In this document: piece after piece, positions 22,660 through 34,117 of the stretch
How positions within the stretch are numbered: the first letter of the stretch is position 1
Layout of the letters: each line of letters starts with the position of its first letter
NCBI GenBank assembly: GCA_039881045.1
Contig: JAYWVB010000063.1
Location: forward strand, 1 to 64,000
DNA from: Chaetomium olivaceum
Lineage: Eukaryota > Ascomycota > Sordariomycetes > Sordariales > Chaetomiaceae
Length of the DNA stretch: 64,000 nt
Direction: 5' to 3'
The notes under the pieces: generated by a model
Told to the model about the DNA's origin: nothing
Database searches by the model: none
The model's input: the letters and a program-made list of their open reading frames with translations, nothing else
Made by a program: the position numbers and the translations under genes

Positions 22660-23682
22660 GGTCCGGTCAGGGGTTATGGATGGGGGTTTCAGGTGGCGTA
22701 GGACATGTATATGTGTGTTGAGGGGTGGATGTGCAGCTGATATTCTGCTGTCTTGAACCGCAGTTGCGATCGGAAATGATAACTATACAATTCTTCCAAG
22801 GGCTATGAAACTTCGGTCTGTGGCTGCTAACTCATTTTTTTTGACTACTCGGATATCCGCCCCTTTTCAGGTCACATCCGTTCCCACATCAGCGGGGGAT
22901 GGCCTGCCTGGAGGAGACGGTGAATGGTTGGAATACAGGCTCACGTTTTGCGAAGCGTCCTTACCTTTCTAAGCACAGAAATAAGTGTTATGGCTTAGTT
23001 TGAGAAGCGAATACCGTATATTGGTCAGTTACTCAAGAGGCCTGCCAACAGAAACCCTAACGCGGCGCAACATCTTCGGTAATCAACTAGTCAAATCTAT
23101 ACGCACATTCTGCCAATGAGCAATTTCGAATCCTCGCACTAAGCCGGCGCATTCGGCAAACCTCAACTACCGTGTTAAAACAGTCATGGAATGAAGTTCC
23201 CGGAGCAGCCCGTTGGCCACCAACATGCAGCTATCCGCGCTTCTGTGGGTGGCTGCAATGTTTGCATTGTTTCGTGTGACTGAAAATGTTGTCGTGGTTT
23301 AGGTCTGCGTAGAATTCTGTCGTCACCGTAACGTCGTATTCGCTATCGGGTTGAAAATCCTGTCGGAATCATAAATGGTGCGGCGGTCCTCGGCAAATTC
23401 GAACTCAGTCCACCCAGCCTCGTCAGAAGTCTCTTTGCCAACAATCCCGAGTCCGGGTTTGTGCTGCAGGCCTCCCTCCCCCACGAACAGGCAAACTCAA
23501 CGAAGAAGAGTCGCAGGCTGGACATGTCGGGCGGCGGTGTGGAGGAGTGCTCGTAAGCCCAGAGCTCACCGCCGGCATCAACCAGGAATTGGACGCCATG
23601 GAGCTCAGGAGCGGCCGATAAATCGACCGGGCGTAGGATGGAGACAATGCCATGGTTGGGGATGTCGAGCTTTTGAACAACC
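22660..23682. other. Intergenic, no supported gene
   Basis: 3' flank of the esterase, then unassigned sequence. A 139-codon leftward frame (23343-23762) overlaps the start of the kinase relic. It shows no recognisable family and is not called. Confidence 0.4.
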
Positions 23683-25174
23683 ATGGCTTTGCCTACGTTG
23701 AGATCGAAGTGTTTGTGGACCAGCCAAACACAGATGTTAGTGCCGGGCCGGGCAAGCGCCATGGTCGTTGGTGAACTTTGCGCTGGTGGCCCGTACCGCA
23801 GCGGTCTTCTGAACCTTTGTTGTCACGTAAAGGCTGTATTTGCCCACCAGCCTTCCCGCCTATTCGTACACGGCTTCTACGTTTGCGGTGGGAAGCTGGA
23901 GCTGTGGCTGTTTGACTGCTCCTGACTGTATGGTTCCGAGGCGTTCGATATCGCCCAAGATACCGACCGCTTGCTCACCGTTCTTGCCAGTTACATGTTG
24001 ATGGACGAAGCCGAATTGGGAGGGAGCGGGTTGATTAATGGGAATAGCCAGGGAACGTTTACAAAGTATGGAGGGGACGAGAAGACCGCCAGTAGGCGAC
24101 TCGACCTCGCAGCACCGCCCATCTTTGCACGGGTCAACAAGGACATCGTTAGTGCTGGGCTCACCTGCTACCGCGCCCGCCTGCAGGGCTCATATCAGTG
24201 GGACTACGTTGTCAAACTGAAGTGGGCGACGTCGAGCGACAAGTCAGAGATCAAGATGCTGAAGCTAGCAAAGGAGCAAATAGACCGGGTGTTCTGCAGC
24301 TCTTCGGCCACGAGAAGCTTTGCACCGAAACCTTGCGCCACGGCAGATCGGCGCCCCACGAGCGCTCCGCCGCCACGACACAACCGTCTCAGTGCCTGCC
24401 AATACAGGATCTGCTCTTGAGAATACGGTCGAGGTGAAGGGCGGGGTGACATGGGCTTTAAAACTTTCAGTTGTATCATCGTATCGTCGCTGGGTGAATC
24501 CATCCACAGATTCCAGGCAGTGCCCGAGCCCTTGATCACACTGCGAGACGGAATCAAGGCACATCGTTCTCTGTACCAGGATGCGGGGATTCTTCACCAG
24601 GACATTTGCCCCGGAAACATCATCATTTCCTCATTGGGAGCCAACGCAGAAGTTCGAGGTATCCTGACAATCTTGACGCCGCCAAGATGGTTTCGGAGCC
24701 GGGGAAGTAGTTCGAGGACATCGGCACCCCGACGTTCGAGGCCATCGGCGTGCTACAGGCCTACCTCCAAAGGACCCGCACACCTACCGCCACGACCTAT
24801 AGTCTTTCCTATACACCTTCCTCTTCCGTGTCACCTGCCATCGCCCGGTACCTACGGTGCTGAACCAGCTCCAGCTCCCTTCGGCAAGTCGCCTGTATCA
24901 GTGGACGCAGGGCCGATGGTGGACCAGCAATATGGGTGTGAAGAACTTTGGCAGGATTACGGTAGAGTAAGTCCTCGCCGGAATTTTGGCATCTACGAGG
25001 TATTGCTGAGCGGCTGAGGGGGGTTTTGTTCCCCATAAGAGATGATGAAGTATGGACGGGGACGGGCATGACGGCGGAGGGTACGGATGCCTTGTACGAC
25101 GATGCCATGATTAGCGCGTTTGAAGGGGCCATCGGCGTCTCCATTCCCAGCCTGTGCAGTCCGTTTGACAATTT
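23683..25174 (+). pseudogene. FunK1 fungal kinase relic
   Basis: Pieces of a fungal-type FunK1 protein kinase in order over three frames. The N-terminal part has HVKAVFAHQPSRLFVHGF and GGKLELWLFDCS; then come SYMLMDEAELG and LTCYRARLQGSYQWDYVVKL. The ATP-lobe continuation is GVLQLFGHEKLCTETLRHG. The catalytic loop is DAGILHQDICPGNIIIS, keeping the FunK1 HxD...N pattern. The end is EVWTGTGMTAEGTDALYDDA. Between LHQD and the C-terminus the substrate-binding region is scrambled by frame changes. The gene is non-functional as read. FunK1 genes are often found in accessory regions with NLR and HET genes, as here. Confidence 0.7.
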
Positions 25175-25761
25175 ATGGATGCGAGCCAGCTGGGTAGATA
25201 GCGACTTTCATCTCTTAGGTAAACAAGGGACGACCGCACAGTTACCACAATTTGCAGCAAGTGTTGGGTCTTTTGTTTAAAGGGCATAACCTGGGTATCC
25301 TAGTTGGGTACTTAAGGCACATATTTATGACTTAATTCCCAGTGATTCGATGATGACACGAACCAAAGACCAAACCGACGAAAGAAGAAGAAAAGAAGAA
25401 GAAAAGAAGAAGAAAAGAAGAAGAAAAGAAGAAGAAAAGAAGAAGAAAAGAGGCACATAAAGTCCCAGTCATGCCAACTACGGCTCGGGGAACATCTTCC
25501 CAGATAGTGATTGTCCCAATCACCAGTCCTCTTTCTGCTCCAAGTCACCCGCCAATGAGGGTAAGCTCGGTCAGACATAGGGTGAGCCACAGAGTGAGCT
25601 ACTCGACGTCCGTTTTCGCGAGGCCCCCGCCGAGGAGAGAGGGGTAAAGGCAACAGCATCCAAATGCTCAGCCACAGTGCCGCACAACCCTCGCTTTTCT
25701 CACTTTCTTCCGAACAACGGCCACCCGCTGGACAGGCCATGTCCTCAATAATTCACAAACA
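25175..25761. other. Intergenic with tandem repeat; NLR promoter side
   Basis: Gap between the FunK1 relic and the NLR. It contains the AAGAAGAAAAG tandem repeat; the remainder shows no gene. Confidence 0.45.
25380..25451. repeat. AAGAAGAAAAG 11-bp tandem repeat
   Basis: Six to seven near-perfect 11-bp purine units in the gap between the FunK1 relic and the NLR start. It makes long spurious frames on the opposite strand. Confidence 0.9.
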
Positions 25762-28174
25762 ATGTCGGCGTCTTTCGGAGCTGGGAACCAAGGTTTTCAG
25801 GTGGGACACAATCATGGGTCGATACATGCGCAAGTCCACATGCCGGGTAAGGTTGCCGTCAAGCTGTACCAAGGATCCGGATCGCAGACGACGCCCTGCT
25901 AACGTCTCCAGAACGGCCGGAAACGCCGCCGTCGCCGTTTGCAGTCATCCCATTCTCCCGCGACCCCCACTTTGTCAATCGAGGGGACATTCTCGACCAA
26001 ATCAAGCAACGATGCTCTGAGCCTCCCGGTCGTGCAGCTCTGGTAGGGCTTGGTGGCGTGGGCAAATCGCAACTCGCCATTGAATATGCGCACCGGGTTG
26101 CTGACCCGGTTGGCGAGTGGCATCAACCCAGCACATGGATATTCTGGGTCCACGCAGGTACGCGGGGGCGCGTAGAAGAAGGCTTCCGGGCGATCGCAGA
26201 CAGCGTCAAACTCCCCGGTCGGAACCAACCTCAAGCCAACATTCCCCAGCTTGTATACAGTTGGTTGTCCAATGACCGGAACGGCAAATGGGTCATGGTC
26301 CTCGATAGCGCTGACGACGGCAATGTCCTCTACGGTCCGATGAGCGACGATAATACGTCCAACGGCCGGTCATATTGCATCGTACCTACCACAGAACCGA
26401 AACGGATCGATTCTCATCACAACCCGCAACAAGGACATAGCTTTCAGGCTGACTGGATACCACCAAAATATTATCGAAGTGGGACCGATGTCACAGACCG
26501 ACGCCCTCACGCTTCTAGGGAACAAGCTGGGATCGCTCCCGGATCTTGACGTGGCGGCTGATCTCGTAGACGCGCTTGACCTTGTTCCGCTCGCAATCAG
26601 CCAGGCCGCCGCGTACATACGGGCAAGGGCACCACGGACTTCACCCAGCAAGTACCTCACCGACTTCCGGGCGAGCGAAAAGAAAAAGAGCAAGCTTTTG
26701 GAGCATGATGCTGGGGATCTACGACGAGATGGAGGCTCGCCCAACGCCATTCTCACCACATGGCAGATATCCTTTGATTATATCCGGTTGGAGCGGCCTT
26801 CCGCAGCAGACCTCCTGTCGCTCATGAGCTTCTTTGACCGACAAGGCATCCCCGCATGGGTTCTCCACCCTTCGGAAAATGGCAAGGACGGGGCGCGACG
26901 TGGCGGAAAGGGGCCTTTTGGTGACAGTAGTAGTGCCACTGACGACGATTCAGACGACAGCGGATTTGAAGACGACGTGGCGATACTAATGAACTACTGT
27001 CTTATTATCGCCGACGAGACAGGGGGCGAATTTGAGATGCACGGGCTCGTGCAGCTAGCGACGAGACGATGGCTACGAGCATTTGGGCAACACGACACAT
27101 GCAAACAGCGGTGTATCGAGCGACTAGCAGCAGTATTCCCAACCGGGGGGTACAAGGACTGGGCGAAGTGCGGGAGTCTCTTCGCCCACGTCCAAGTTGC
27201 TTCCGGTTACCTCCCTAGTGAAAACACGGCTGAAACGTGGGCAACGCTCTTGAACAATGCGGGATGGTACGCAAATTCGAAAGGGAGGCACGACGTCGCA
27301 CAGCAAATGGCGTATAAAGCTTGGGGAGTACGTAACAGAAAGTTGGGAAAGGAAAATGAGGTGACTCAAGAAAGTATAATACTCTTTGCTTCTATCATTT
27401 CAGCGCGAGGCCGGTGGGACGAGGCAGAGAAGCTAGGAGTACGGGTGCTAGAGATGAGTAAGAGAAAGTTCGGCGCCAACCATCGCGTTACGATAATGAG
27501 TATGGACACCCTGGCCTCGACATACCGGAACCAGGGGCGATTAAAAGAAGCCGAAAGTCTAGAGCTACAGATGATGGAAGCTCGGAAGATAACGATTCGG
27601 GCCGATCATCCCGATACACTTGCCAGCATGAATAACCTGGCTGCAACGTACTTGGGCCAGGGTCGGTTTGACGACGCTGAGGCGTTGCTTTTGCAAGTGA
27701 TAGAAACTAGAAAGAAGCAATCGGGGCCCCATCCCCCATACCCTGTCAGGTATAGCCAACCTAGCGTCGGTGTATTTGGGGCAGGGGCGACTGGAGGAGT
27801 CGGAGAAGCTGGTGGTACAGGTGTTGGAAGCTCACAAGGCAAAGTATGGCGTTGATCACGACGTTACCCTGAGTAGCATGTCTAACCTCGCCTTAACTTG
27901 GAGATATCAAGGCCGACACCTAGATGCCTTGCGCTTGATGAGGGACTGTGTCAAGGCTCAACAGCGAGTGCTTGGCGCAACCCATCCAAAGACCCTGCGG
28001 GGCTTGGCCACTCTCACACGGTGGAGTGATTCCAATGTAGGGGTCTGCTCCTTTCCTTCGGTGGTCTGGTCCAGGGCCTGTGTCATGGCGCCATGCCAAT
28101 ACGGACTGATTCTTGAACATGCTAGCATGCTAACTAGGGCAACAGGACTCCCGGTTCCCTCCCGGCCCCCCTAA
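25762..28174 (+). CDS. NLR: short N-terminal motif, NB-ARC, TPR; two frame breaks
   Basis: STAND-type receptor of the fungal NLR family, likely cytosolic and acting in non-self recognition or cell death. Exon 1 (25762-25846) encodes MSASFGAGNQGFQVGHNHGS and ends VHMPE. The intron 25847-25911 (GTAAGG...CTAAC...CAG) leads to RPETPPSPFAVIPFSRDPHF. The P-loop is GLGGVGKSQLAIEYAHR (about residue 73). After VMVLDSADDGN the frame slips near 26350 and resumes as HIASYLPQNRNGSILITTRN, the RNBS-B region. A GLVQLATRRW winged-helix segment and 42-residue TPRs follow (NLAATYLGQGRFDDAEALLL; SNLALTWRYQGRHLDALRLM). A second slip near 27735, in a run of five C, moves to SGIANLASVYLGQG. The first 20 residues resemble the PP/RHIM-like amyloid motif of some NLRs. 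Without the slips it would be about 785 residues. Whether it is a working gene depends on those slips. Confidence 0.78.
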
Positions 28175-31100
28175 GTCCCAAGAGGAAGGACGCTAGACCT
28201 ACAACAAGGAGATCATCTGGAGGGCTTAACTCCCGAAGGCTGAGCCGTAATTGTGTTTCCCGGGCTTGGCGTGTACCTCGAGTGTTACAACTGCCGAAAG
28301 TGAAGATAGTTGTATCACGATTGCAAGACAATGCTACAGTACTATATCCGTGGTATAGGATGAAGGCTTGTGTGAGGGCCCGAGCGGGAGAGACTCAGTG
28401 TCCTACTCTGGACAACTGTCCCACGTCGATTTTCGCTATGCCGACAAAGATATGGTAGCTGGCGTGGTTAGAGCGTCGCCTCTGAAAAAATCCTAACTTC
28501 ATGGCGAAGGCTTGCTAGGTGGTTGGATAGGGTAATTTATCTGGCCAACACTAATATAGAAGTAAACTAATACTACGAAAGCCCCTTCCCAATATACATG
28601 AGATGCGCTTGCTAACTTAGGACGGGTTAGTTGAGGCCAAGGGCGATATTGGTAGGAGGAAAGAGGTAGGAGAACGTGAAGACCTTTTCTGCATGAATTT
28701 GTCGGTGATGTTGCCTGTGTGCGGATGGCTTGGAAAGTGACTGACTGGGCCGTGGATCAATTCTGACCATTTAAAGGAGTTGTTCCCTCCAGATGCGGCA
28801 AACCCAGCATTACTGTAAGAGTTCATAACAAGAACACTACAGGTAGCGAGTTTATAAGATGTAAGGTACTACTACGGCATGCCAAAGGTAGGTGGATGAG
28901 GTCAAGTCTGGTCTGCTCAGGAGTAGGAGCCTCTTTGTTTTTGTGTTTCCGTATTACATTTCGCTTTACACAAGAGCCCCTGAGATGGCTTCATCTTTTG
29001 GAAAGCAAACAAGCAATCTGACATCAAGATCGCCAGCTTTTCTGAACGAGTGCGCTGCCAAGATTATGAGTCCTAGCAGTGCATGAGTGCGTTACTCTTC
29101 CTCTGAGGAAGCAACCGCCTCGTCTCCCAGGAAAGGATCTCAGACCTCGCCAGTTTTGTCGCGAAGAAAATGTGCAAAAATGCTTAGTATACACCTACCC
29201 AAGTCAAAACCCTGTCCTACCAGATAATGACATAGTCGTCGAGCAGGTTGACTCGCCCGTCGAAGACGAAGACGAAGACAACTACAACAGGGTCTACCAA
29301 ACGTCAACGATTTGGCAGACGCCACTGACGTAGTCTCTGATTGAGATGCCAATAGTGAGCTCGAGGACAACGTAGAGCTCGAAGATGCTATCGAGGTGGA
29401 AGGCGGCATTTTAACCAAATAGGCGTAAGTGGTTTAAAAACGACAACCTACTTGCTGGGTAACTGGCTCGCCACCCCTAGCTAACAACGCCACATCCCAG
29501 GAGAAATTGAGTTGCTGTAAAAATGGTATGAAACAAAAAAAAAAAAAAGATGGAGAAAACGACAAGGAAAATGGAAACAGAGTAAAATGGGTGTGAATAA
29601 AGTAGAAGAGGTTCTCCAGATTTCCAACGGATAACCTCCAGGCTTCTTTCATTCCTACAACTCGAGCGTCTGCTCTTGTTAGAATCCGACTTTTTTTGCC
29701 CACACGGTGCCTGCTCTATTGGCCCTACCCATGATTTCACGGGACCGTGATGGTTCAACAATACCCAGGTAACTGGAAGTCGGGCCGCCAGCCTGCGACC
29801 CATAACCACATGTATCACATTTCCATGGTCTGCACCACTTGGCTCGTTTTCTGAGTCTCCTCGGGCGGCGACAGTCGCTCATGAGCGCCATCACCGTTGA
29901 ACAATACCATTGGGGTTCTACCCGTAAGTACCAGCACCCGGCTCTCGGAGATACCGGCACGAGGCCTCGGGCCACCGGAAACATTCTGCCACTAGACAAA
30001 AGCACTCCTCAAGTTTCCCAACATGAAGCACAGTATGTACTGTCAAACTGTGTATGAGTTTCTTCAATCAACAAGGGCTGATCCCAGGTCGAACACTACG
30101 TTGCACCACCTCGCCTTCCAAGCTTCAATGAGCGCTGACAAGCACGAAAGACACGGACCGCATGCTCGGCAACCACCTTAACTGCCGCGAGGTCGGCGAA
30201 CAACATCCAACCGCTTCGGCATACTTAATTAGGAAATAGAGGGAGGCGTGCGCGGTGGTGGTGGAGATGCTGGGATGTCGATCCCTCTGGGCTTTCGTCA
30301 TAGGTACCCACCAGGATGCGGCTGCTTCTCTTCTCATGCCCCTTTTTCAATATTTTCACGCACGGTCCGGATGTCCCTTTGACGACCGGCACGACACTGC
30401 CGGGTTCCTCGCTCTGCGGCCTATGCCCGAATTTCGCGACAGCCACTGCGTGCTTTGAAGCTCGAGCCGGCCCTCCCTTGCTCGAGTCTCGACGCTGAAA
30501 TGGTTGGTTCTGTCGCACCAAAGCAGTTCCTGCAGAATCCTGCCCCGATCGGCACCACAACTTTCCCCATCTTCTTCCCCGGACCCTGATCTCCCCAGCT
30601 TTACCACTGGGAATACGGAGCCCTTAGTGTCCCCCCCACACAGTCTGGCAACAAGACCCGAACTCGAGGCGCAAGGAAGATGTGAAGAAATAATGGAGAC
30701 GTGAAAGAAATCAAATAAAAGAAAAGACGAATGGAATACCTAATCACATTTCCTTTCTGGTGTTCGTTTAGTTTTTCTCCTCCAGGCGGCTTGGTGCCAG
30801 CCATCTGCACTTGGAGTTCGCCTTGGTTGCTATGGGGGTGCCCCCTCATTACCTAAGTCGGTACATACCTACCTAGTATTCTCCACAAACCATGCCGCAA
30901 CCTGGTCCAACTGAAATGCGGGAAGCTGCATCGGTGATCCTGAACCTCCAAGTTTTGTGTGACTAAGCCCAGGGCGTAGGAATTAGCCAGTGATGGTTCG
31001 CCTGTATGTGACGGTTCACAGGGCTTGCAGGATGCAGGCGGGGAATATATAATCTTTCTTCCGTCCACGAGCCGCTTGCTTATCTTGGGATCTTTCTTCA

Positions 31101-31182
31101 ACCGTGGGACCCTGTTCCGAGTCCTTTCTAGCCCGGATACACCAACCCAGGCAAGTGAACCTGTCCACGACCATAGGGCACC
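28175..31182. other. Gene-poor stretch with one repeat copy
   Basis: About 3 kb without a supported gene. It contains repeat copy B (28875-29094), an acidic low-complexity stretch (29240-29410; GAAGAC-rich) and an A-run at 29536-29549. The last 300 bases are the likely promoter of the sugar transporter at 31183. Other frames are short and overlapping. Confidence 0.45.
28875..29094 (+). repeat. Diverged internal segment of the long-TIR element (copy B)
   Basis: Aligns with copies A (13383-13604) and C (33668-33906, reverse). All share the order GGCATGCC, CTCAGG-GTAGG, TTTGTTTTTGTGTTTCCG-like, then CCCTGAGATGGCTTCATCTTTTGG, AAGCAA(A)CAAGCAATCTGACA and CAGCAGTGCATGAGTGCG-type ends. Frames in copies B and C even share RAPEMAS and SPSS, reflecting common origin rather than a gene. 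No terminal repeat is visible beside this copy. Confidence 0.7.
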
Positions 31183-32960
31183 ATGAAGAAGTTCCTCGGG
31201 CTTCGGGGCCAGTCCCTCAACCTGGCCGTGGCCACCATCGCTGGCTGTGACTTTCTGTTATTTGGATATGGTAGGAAAGCTCCGTACATACGCACCATCC
31301 AACGTTACTGACATGGTATCAAAGACCAGGGCGTCATGGGCGGCATCCTCACTCTTAAGATCTTTCTCGATACCTTTCCGCTTATCAATCCTGAAGCCGC
31401 CGGCCTCTCACAGGCCGAATCGTCGACTCGGTCAACCTACCAAGGCATCGCAGTTGCTTCGTACAATCTCGGATGCTTCTTCGGCGCTGTCATCACCATC
31501 TTTATCGGCAATCCTCTTGGTAGAAAGCGTGTGATCATGCTCGGCACCGCCGTGATGGTCGTGGGGGCAATTTTACAGGCCGGCTCTACTACGCTCGAAC
31601 AGTTCATCGTTGGGAGGATAGTCACAGGCTTGGGTAACGGAATGAATACCTCGACCGTAATAATGGCCCCACTCTTTTACTGCTCAGCCCCACTTTTTAA
31701 CGCTCGACGGCTAAACCCCATCTCTAGGTCCCAACATGGCAGTCCGAGACCTCAAAGGCTCACAAGCGCGGGAAATTCGTAATGATTGAGGGGGCTTTGA
31801 TTACGGGAGGCATTATGATAAGTTACTGGGTGGATCTGGGCCTCAGCTTTGCCCCGGGCTCCGTGGCCTGGCGCTTCCCGCTCGCCTTCCAGGTCTTCTT
31901 CTGCATCATCATCCTTATCTTTATCCCCTTCCTGCCTGAGTCGCCGCGCTGGCTTATCCTCAAGGGTCGGGAGGCCGAAGCCAAGGAGGTAATTGCGGCG
32001 CTCGAGGACAAAGACCCGACAGACCGGGTTGTGGAGAACGACTATCTCGCCATCAAAGAGACGGTGCTAGAGATGTCCAAGGGCACTTTCCGTGACCTCT
32101 TTACCATGGACAAGAACCGGAACCTGCACCGTACCCTCCTCGCCTACTTCAATCAGGTCTTCCAGCAAATCTCGGGCATCAACCTAATCACGTACTACGC
32201 AGCCGTCATCTACCGCGGCCTGGGAATGTCCGACTTCATGTCGCGTCTCCTCGCCGCCCTCAACGGCACAGAATACTTTATCGCCTCCTGGCCGGCCGTT
32301 TTCTTGGTTGAGCGTGTTGGCCGCCGCAAGCTGATGTTGTTCGGTGCCGCCGGACAAGCAGCCACCATGGCCATCTTGGCGGGCGTCAACTCACGGAATG
32401 ATTTCGGCTACCAAATCGCGGGCATTGTCTTCCTCTTCGTCTTCAACACCTTCTTCGCTGTCGGCTGGCTGGGCATGACCTGGCTGTACCCGGCCGAGAT
32501 TGTTCCGCTCCGCATCCGCGCGCCCGCCAACGCCCTTTCCACGAGCGCCAACTGGATCTTCAACTTCCTGGTCGTCATGATCACGCCCATCGCCTTCAAC
32601 AGCATAGGTTATCAGACCTACATTATATTTGCCGTTATCAACGCTTTCATGGTACCGGCGACGTACTTCTTCTACCCGGAGACGGCCTACCGCTCGCTCG
32701 AGGAGATGGATAACATCTTCCACAAGGTGGATGACGGGTGGAAGGGTGTGTTTACCGTCGTGCAGCAGGCCAAGGCCGAGCCGCGGTGGTATGGCAAGAA
32801 TGGGGAGCTGTTGGTGGATTATCAGCAGACGGAGGAGCACCGGAGGCATGTCAATCAGGAGGGGGTTGTGGCGCCGGAGAAGACGTCGGGTGAGGGCTCG
32901 GGGAGTGGGAGTGGTGGTGGTGGTGGGGCGGGTGTCACGCATGATGAGTTCCGGGGGTAG
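31183..32960 (+). CDS. MFS sugar/polyol transporter, STL1-like
   Basis: Plasma-membrane sugar porter, about 550 residues, intact. Exons 31183-31270, 31325-31656 and 31728-32960; introns 31271-31324 and 31657-31727 (GTAATA...CTAAA...TAG). Features: the first helix ending LLFGY, DQGVMGGILTLK, GNPLGRKRVIMLG, and GRIVTGLGNGMNTSTV joined by splicing to PTWQSETSKAHKRGK. Then PESPRWLILKGREAEAKEV, GINLITYYAAVIYRGLGMSD, LYPAEIVPLRIRAPANALST and the PETAYRSLEEMD end. The PTWQSETSKAHKRGK and EGALITGGIMISYW segments are characteristic of the STL1-like glycerol/sugar branch; the substrate is uncertain. The tail is Gly/Ser-rich and low in complexity (GSGSGGGGG). Confidence 0.9.
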
Positions 32961-33281
32961 ACGGGACTGTCTGGGCGTTTTGGGGGCGGCCTGGGATATT
33001 CTTAGGTACATGTACCTTGCCTGGTTAGACGGATGTATTCGGCCGTGTTAGAGATGGGGAGATTGATTTAGATATACCCAGTCGGACGGTAATAAACAGC
33101 ACGTGGATATTAGAGTACAATTGTTTCTCTTGCAGTTCTGTTATTGGGTGTTGTGTTGAACAGAGTGTCTCAGCTGACCCTTCATCCGCCACATGAATCT
33201 TGCGTTGCGATGCATCAGTCTTCTGCTGTGTGGCCTGCGGCTTTCTCCGAAAGGATGAGACCGTTGTAACCTGTACAGATA
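32961..33281. other. Intergenic between transporter and transposon
   Basis: 3' flank of the STL1-like gene up to the left end of the long-TIR element. No gene seen. Confidence 0.5.
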
Positions 33282-33474
33282 GCACGCGAGAATGGGCAGG
33301 CATGTTAAAAGCCGTAGATGGGACTGCAAATGCCCACAGCAGGCCGTAATGGAATATATTTATATTATTATAGCGACATCCACTGATAATGCTGTTGTTG
33401 TAGTGTAGTGTATTTTAATGGTAGACGGTGTAGCTATATCCGCGCACCTCACCGTAGGTGCTAGCAATACCCGG
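33282..33474 (+). repeat. Left long terminal inverted repeat
   Basis: Reverse complement of 36028-36218. Starts GCACGCGAGAATGGGCAGGC, contains ACATCCACTGATAATGCTGT, and ends near CACCTCACCGTAGGTGC(T)AGC. One small difference is GTAGTGTAGTGTATTTT here against GTAGTGTAGATTTT in the partner. Confidence 0.9.
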
Positions 33475-33667
33475 GACACCCGCAATGCCTAAGGCACGAT
33501 ATCTACAAAACGTGCTGCTCCCTACCTACTGTCTGTAGATTGCTAGACCAACTACCAAACCACCACTCTTAGATCCTAAGACCTGTCATGCTTGGTGGGG
33601 ACCACAATACCGAGTGGCATGAAAACGGAACCGCTGATTAGGTAGCTTCGCCCTCTGTTAAGCGGGA

Positions 33668-33906
33668 GATTCACACGCTCATACACTGCTGGGACTTGTA
33701 ATCGTGGATGCCCGCCCGTTTAGAAAACTGATATTGGTGTCTAATTGCTTGCTTGCCTTGCAAGAAAATGAAGCCATCTCGGGGGCTCGTATGTATGTAT
33801 CTGGATGTACCCATGCAAACAAAATGCAGTCCGAACTCCGGAGACAAAAACCCAAACCTCCCCCTGAATAGACTACACTTAGCCTGATCCTCGGCATGCC
33901 CCAGTC
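33668..33906 (-). repeat. Internal segment of the long-TIR element (copy C)
   Basis: Reverse-strand relative of copies A and B, lying between the left long TIR and the pogo insertion. Its ORF-like stretch (RAPEMASFSCKASKQLD) is shared with copy B. Confidence 0.7.
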
Positions 33907-34019
33907 AATTCCACTTCCCATGGACAAAAAGAAATCTGAACTCCAACGACCAAATCGAGACGAGAAGCTAGACGAACACCATCCAGAAACTGGAATGAAA
34001 TCTCTTTAGTTACCCCATA

Positions 34020-34084
34020 ACGTGGTTGATCACCGAGCGGTCCATATCACCGAGCGGTCCACTTTCCCTCCACGTCGCAACCTC
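34020..34084 (+). repeat. Left TIR of the pogo element with two internal direct repeats
   Basis: About 65 bp, matched in inverse at 35812-35876. Direct repeat units at 34028-34044 and 34045-34061; a CCACTTTCCCTCCACGTC block follows. The doubled unit is a plausible transposase-binding site. Confidence 0.85.
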
Positions 34085-34117
34085 TTCAGGCAATTAATCC
34101 ACCACAACACAAGAAAA

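Noticed and set aside
23343..23762. Leftward 139-codon open frame
   Set aside because: No family resemblance, and it overlaps the start of the FunK1 relic; open length alone is weak in GC-rich DNA.
25312..25740. Leftward frame with a Phe/Leu-rich run
   Set aside because: Created by the AAGAAGAAAAG tandem repeat read antisense.
29140..29418. Ser-rich leftward frame
   Set aside because: Antisense of an acidic low-complexity stretch; no homology pattern.
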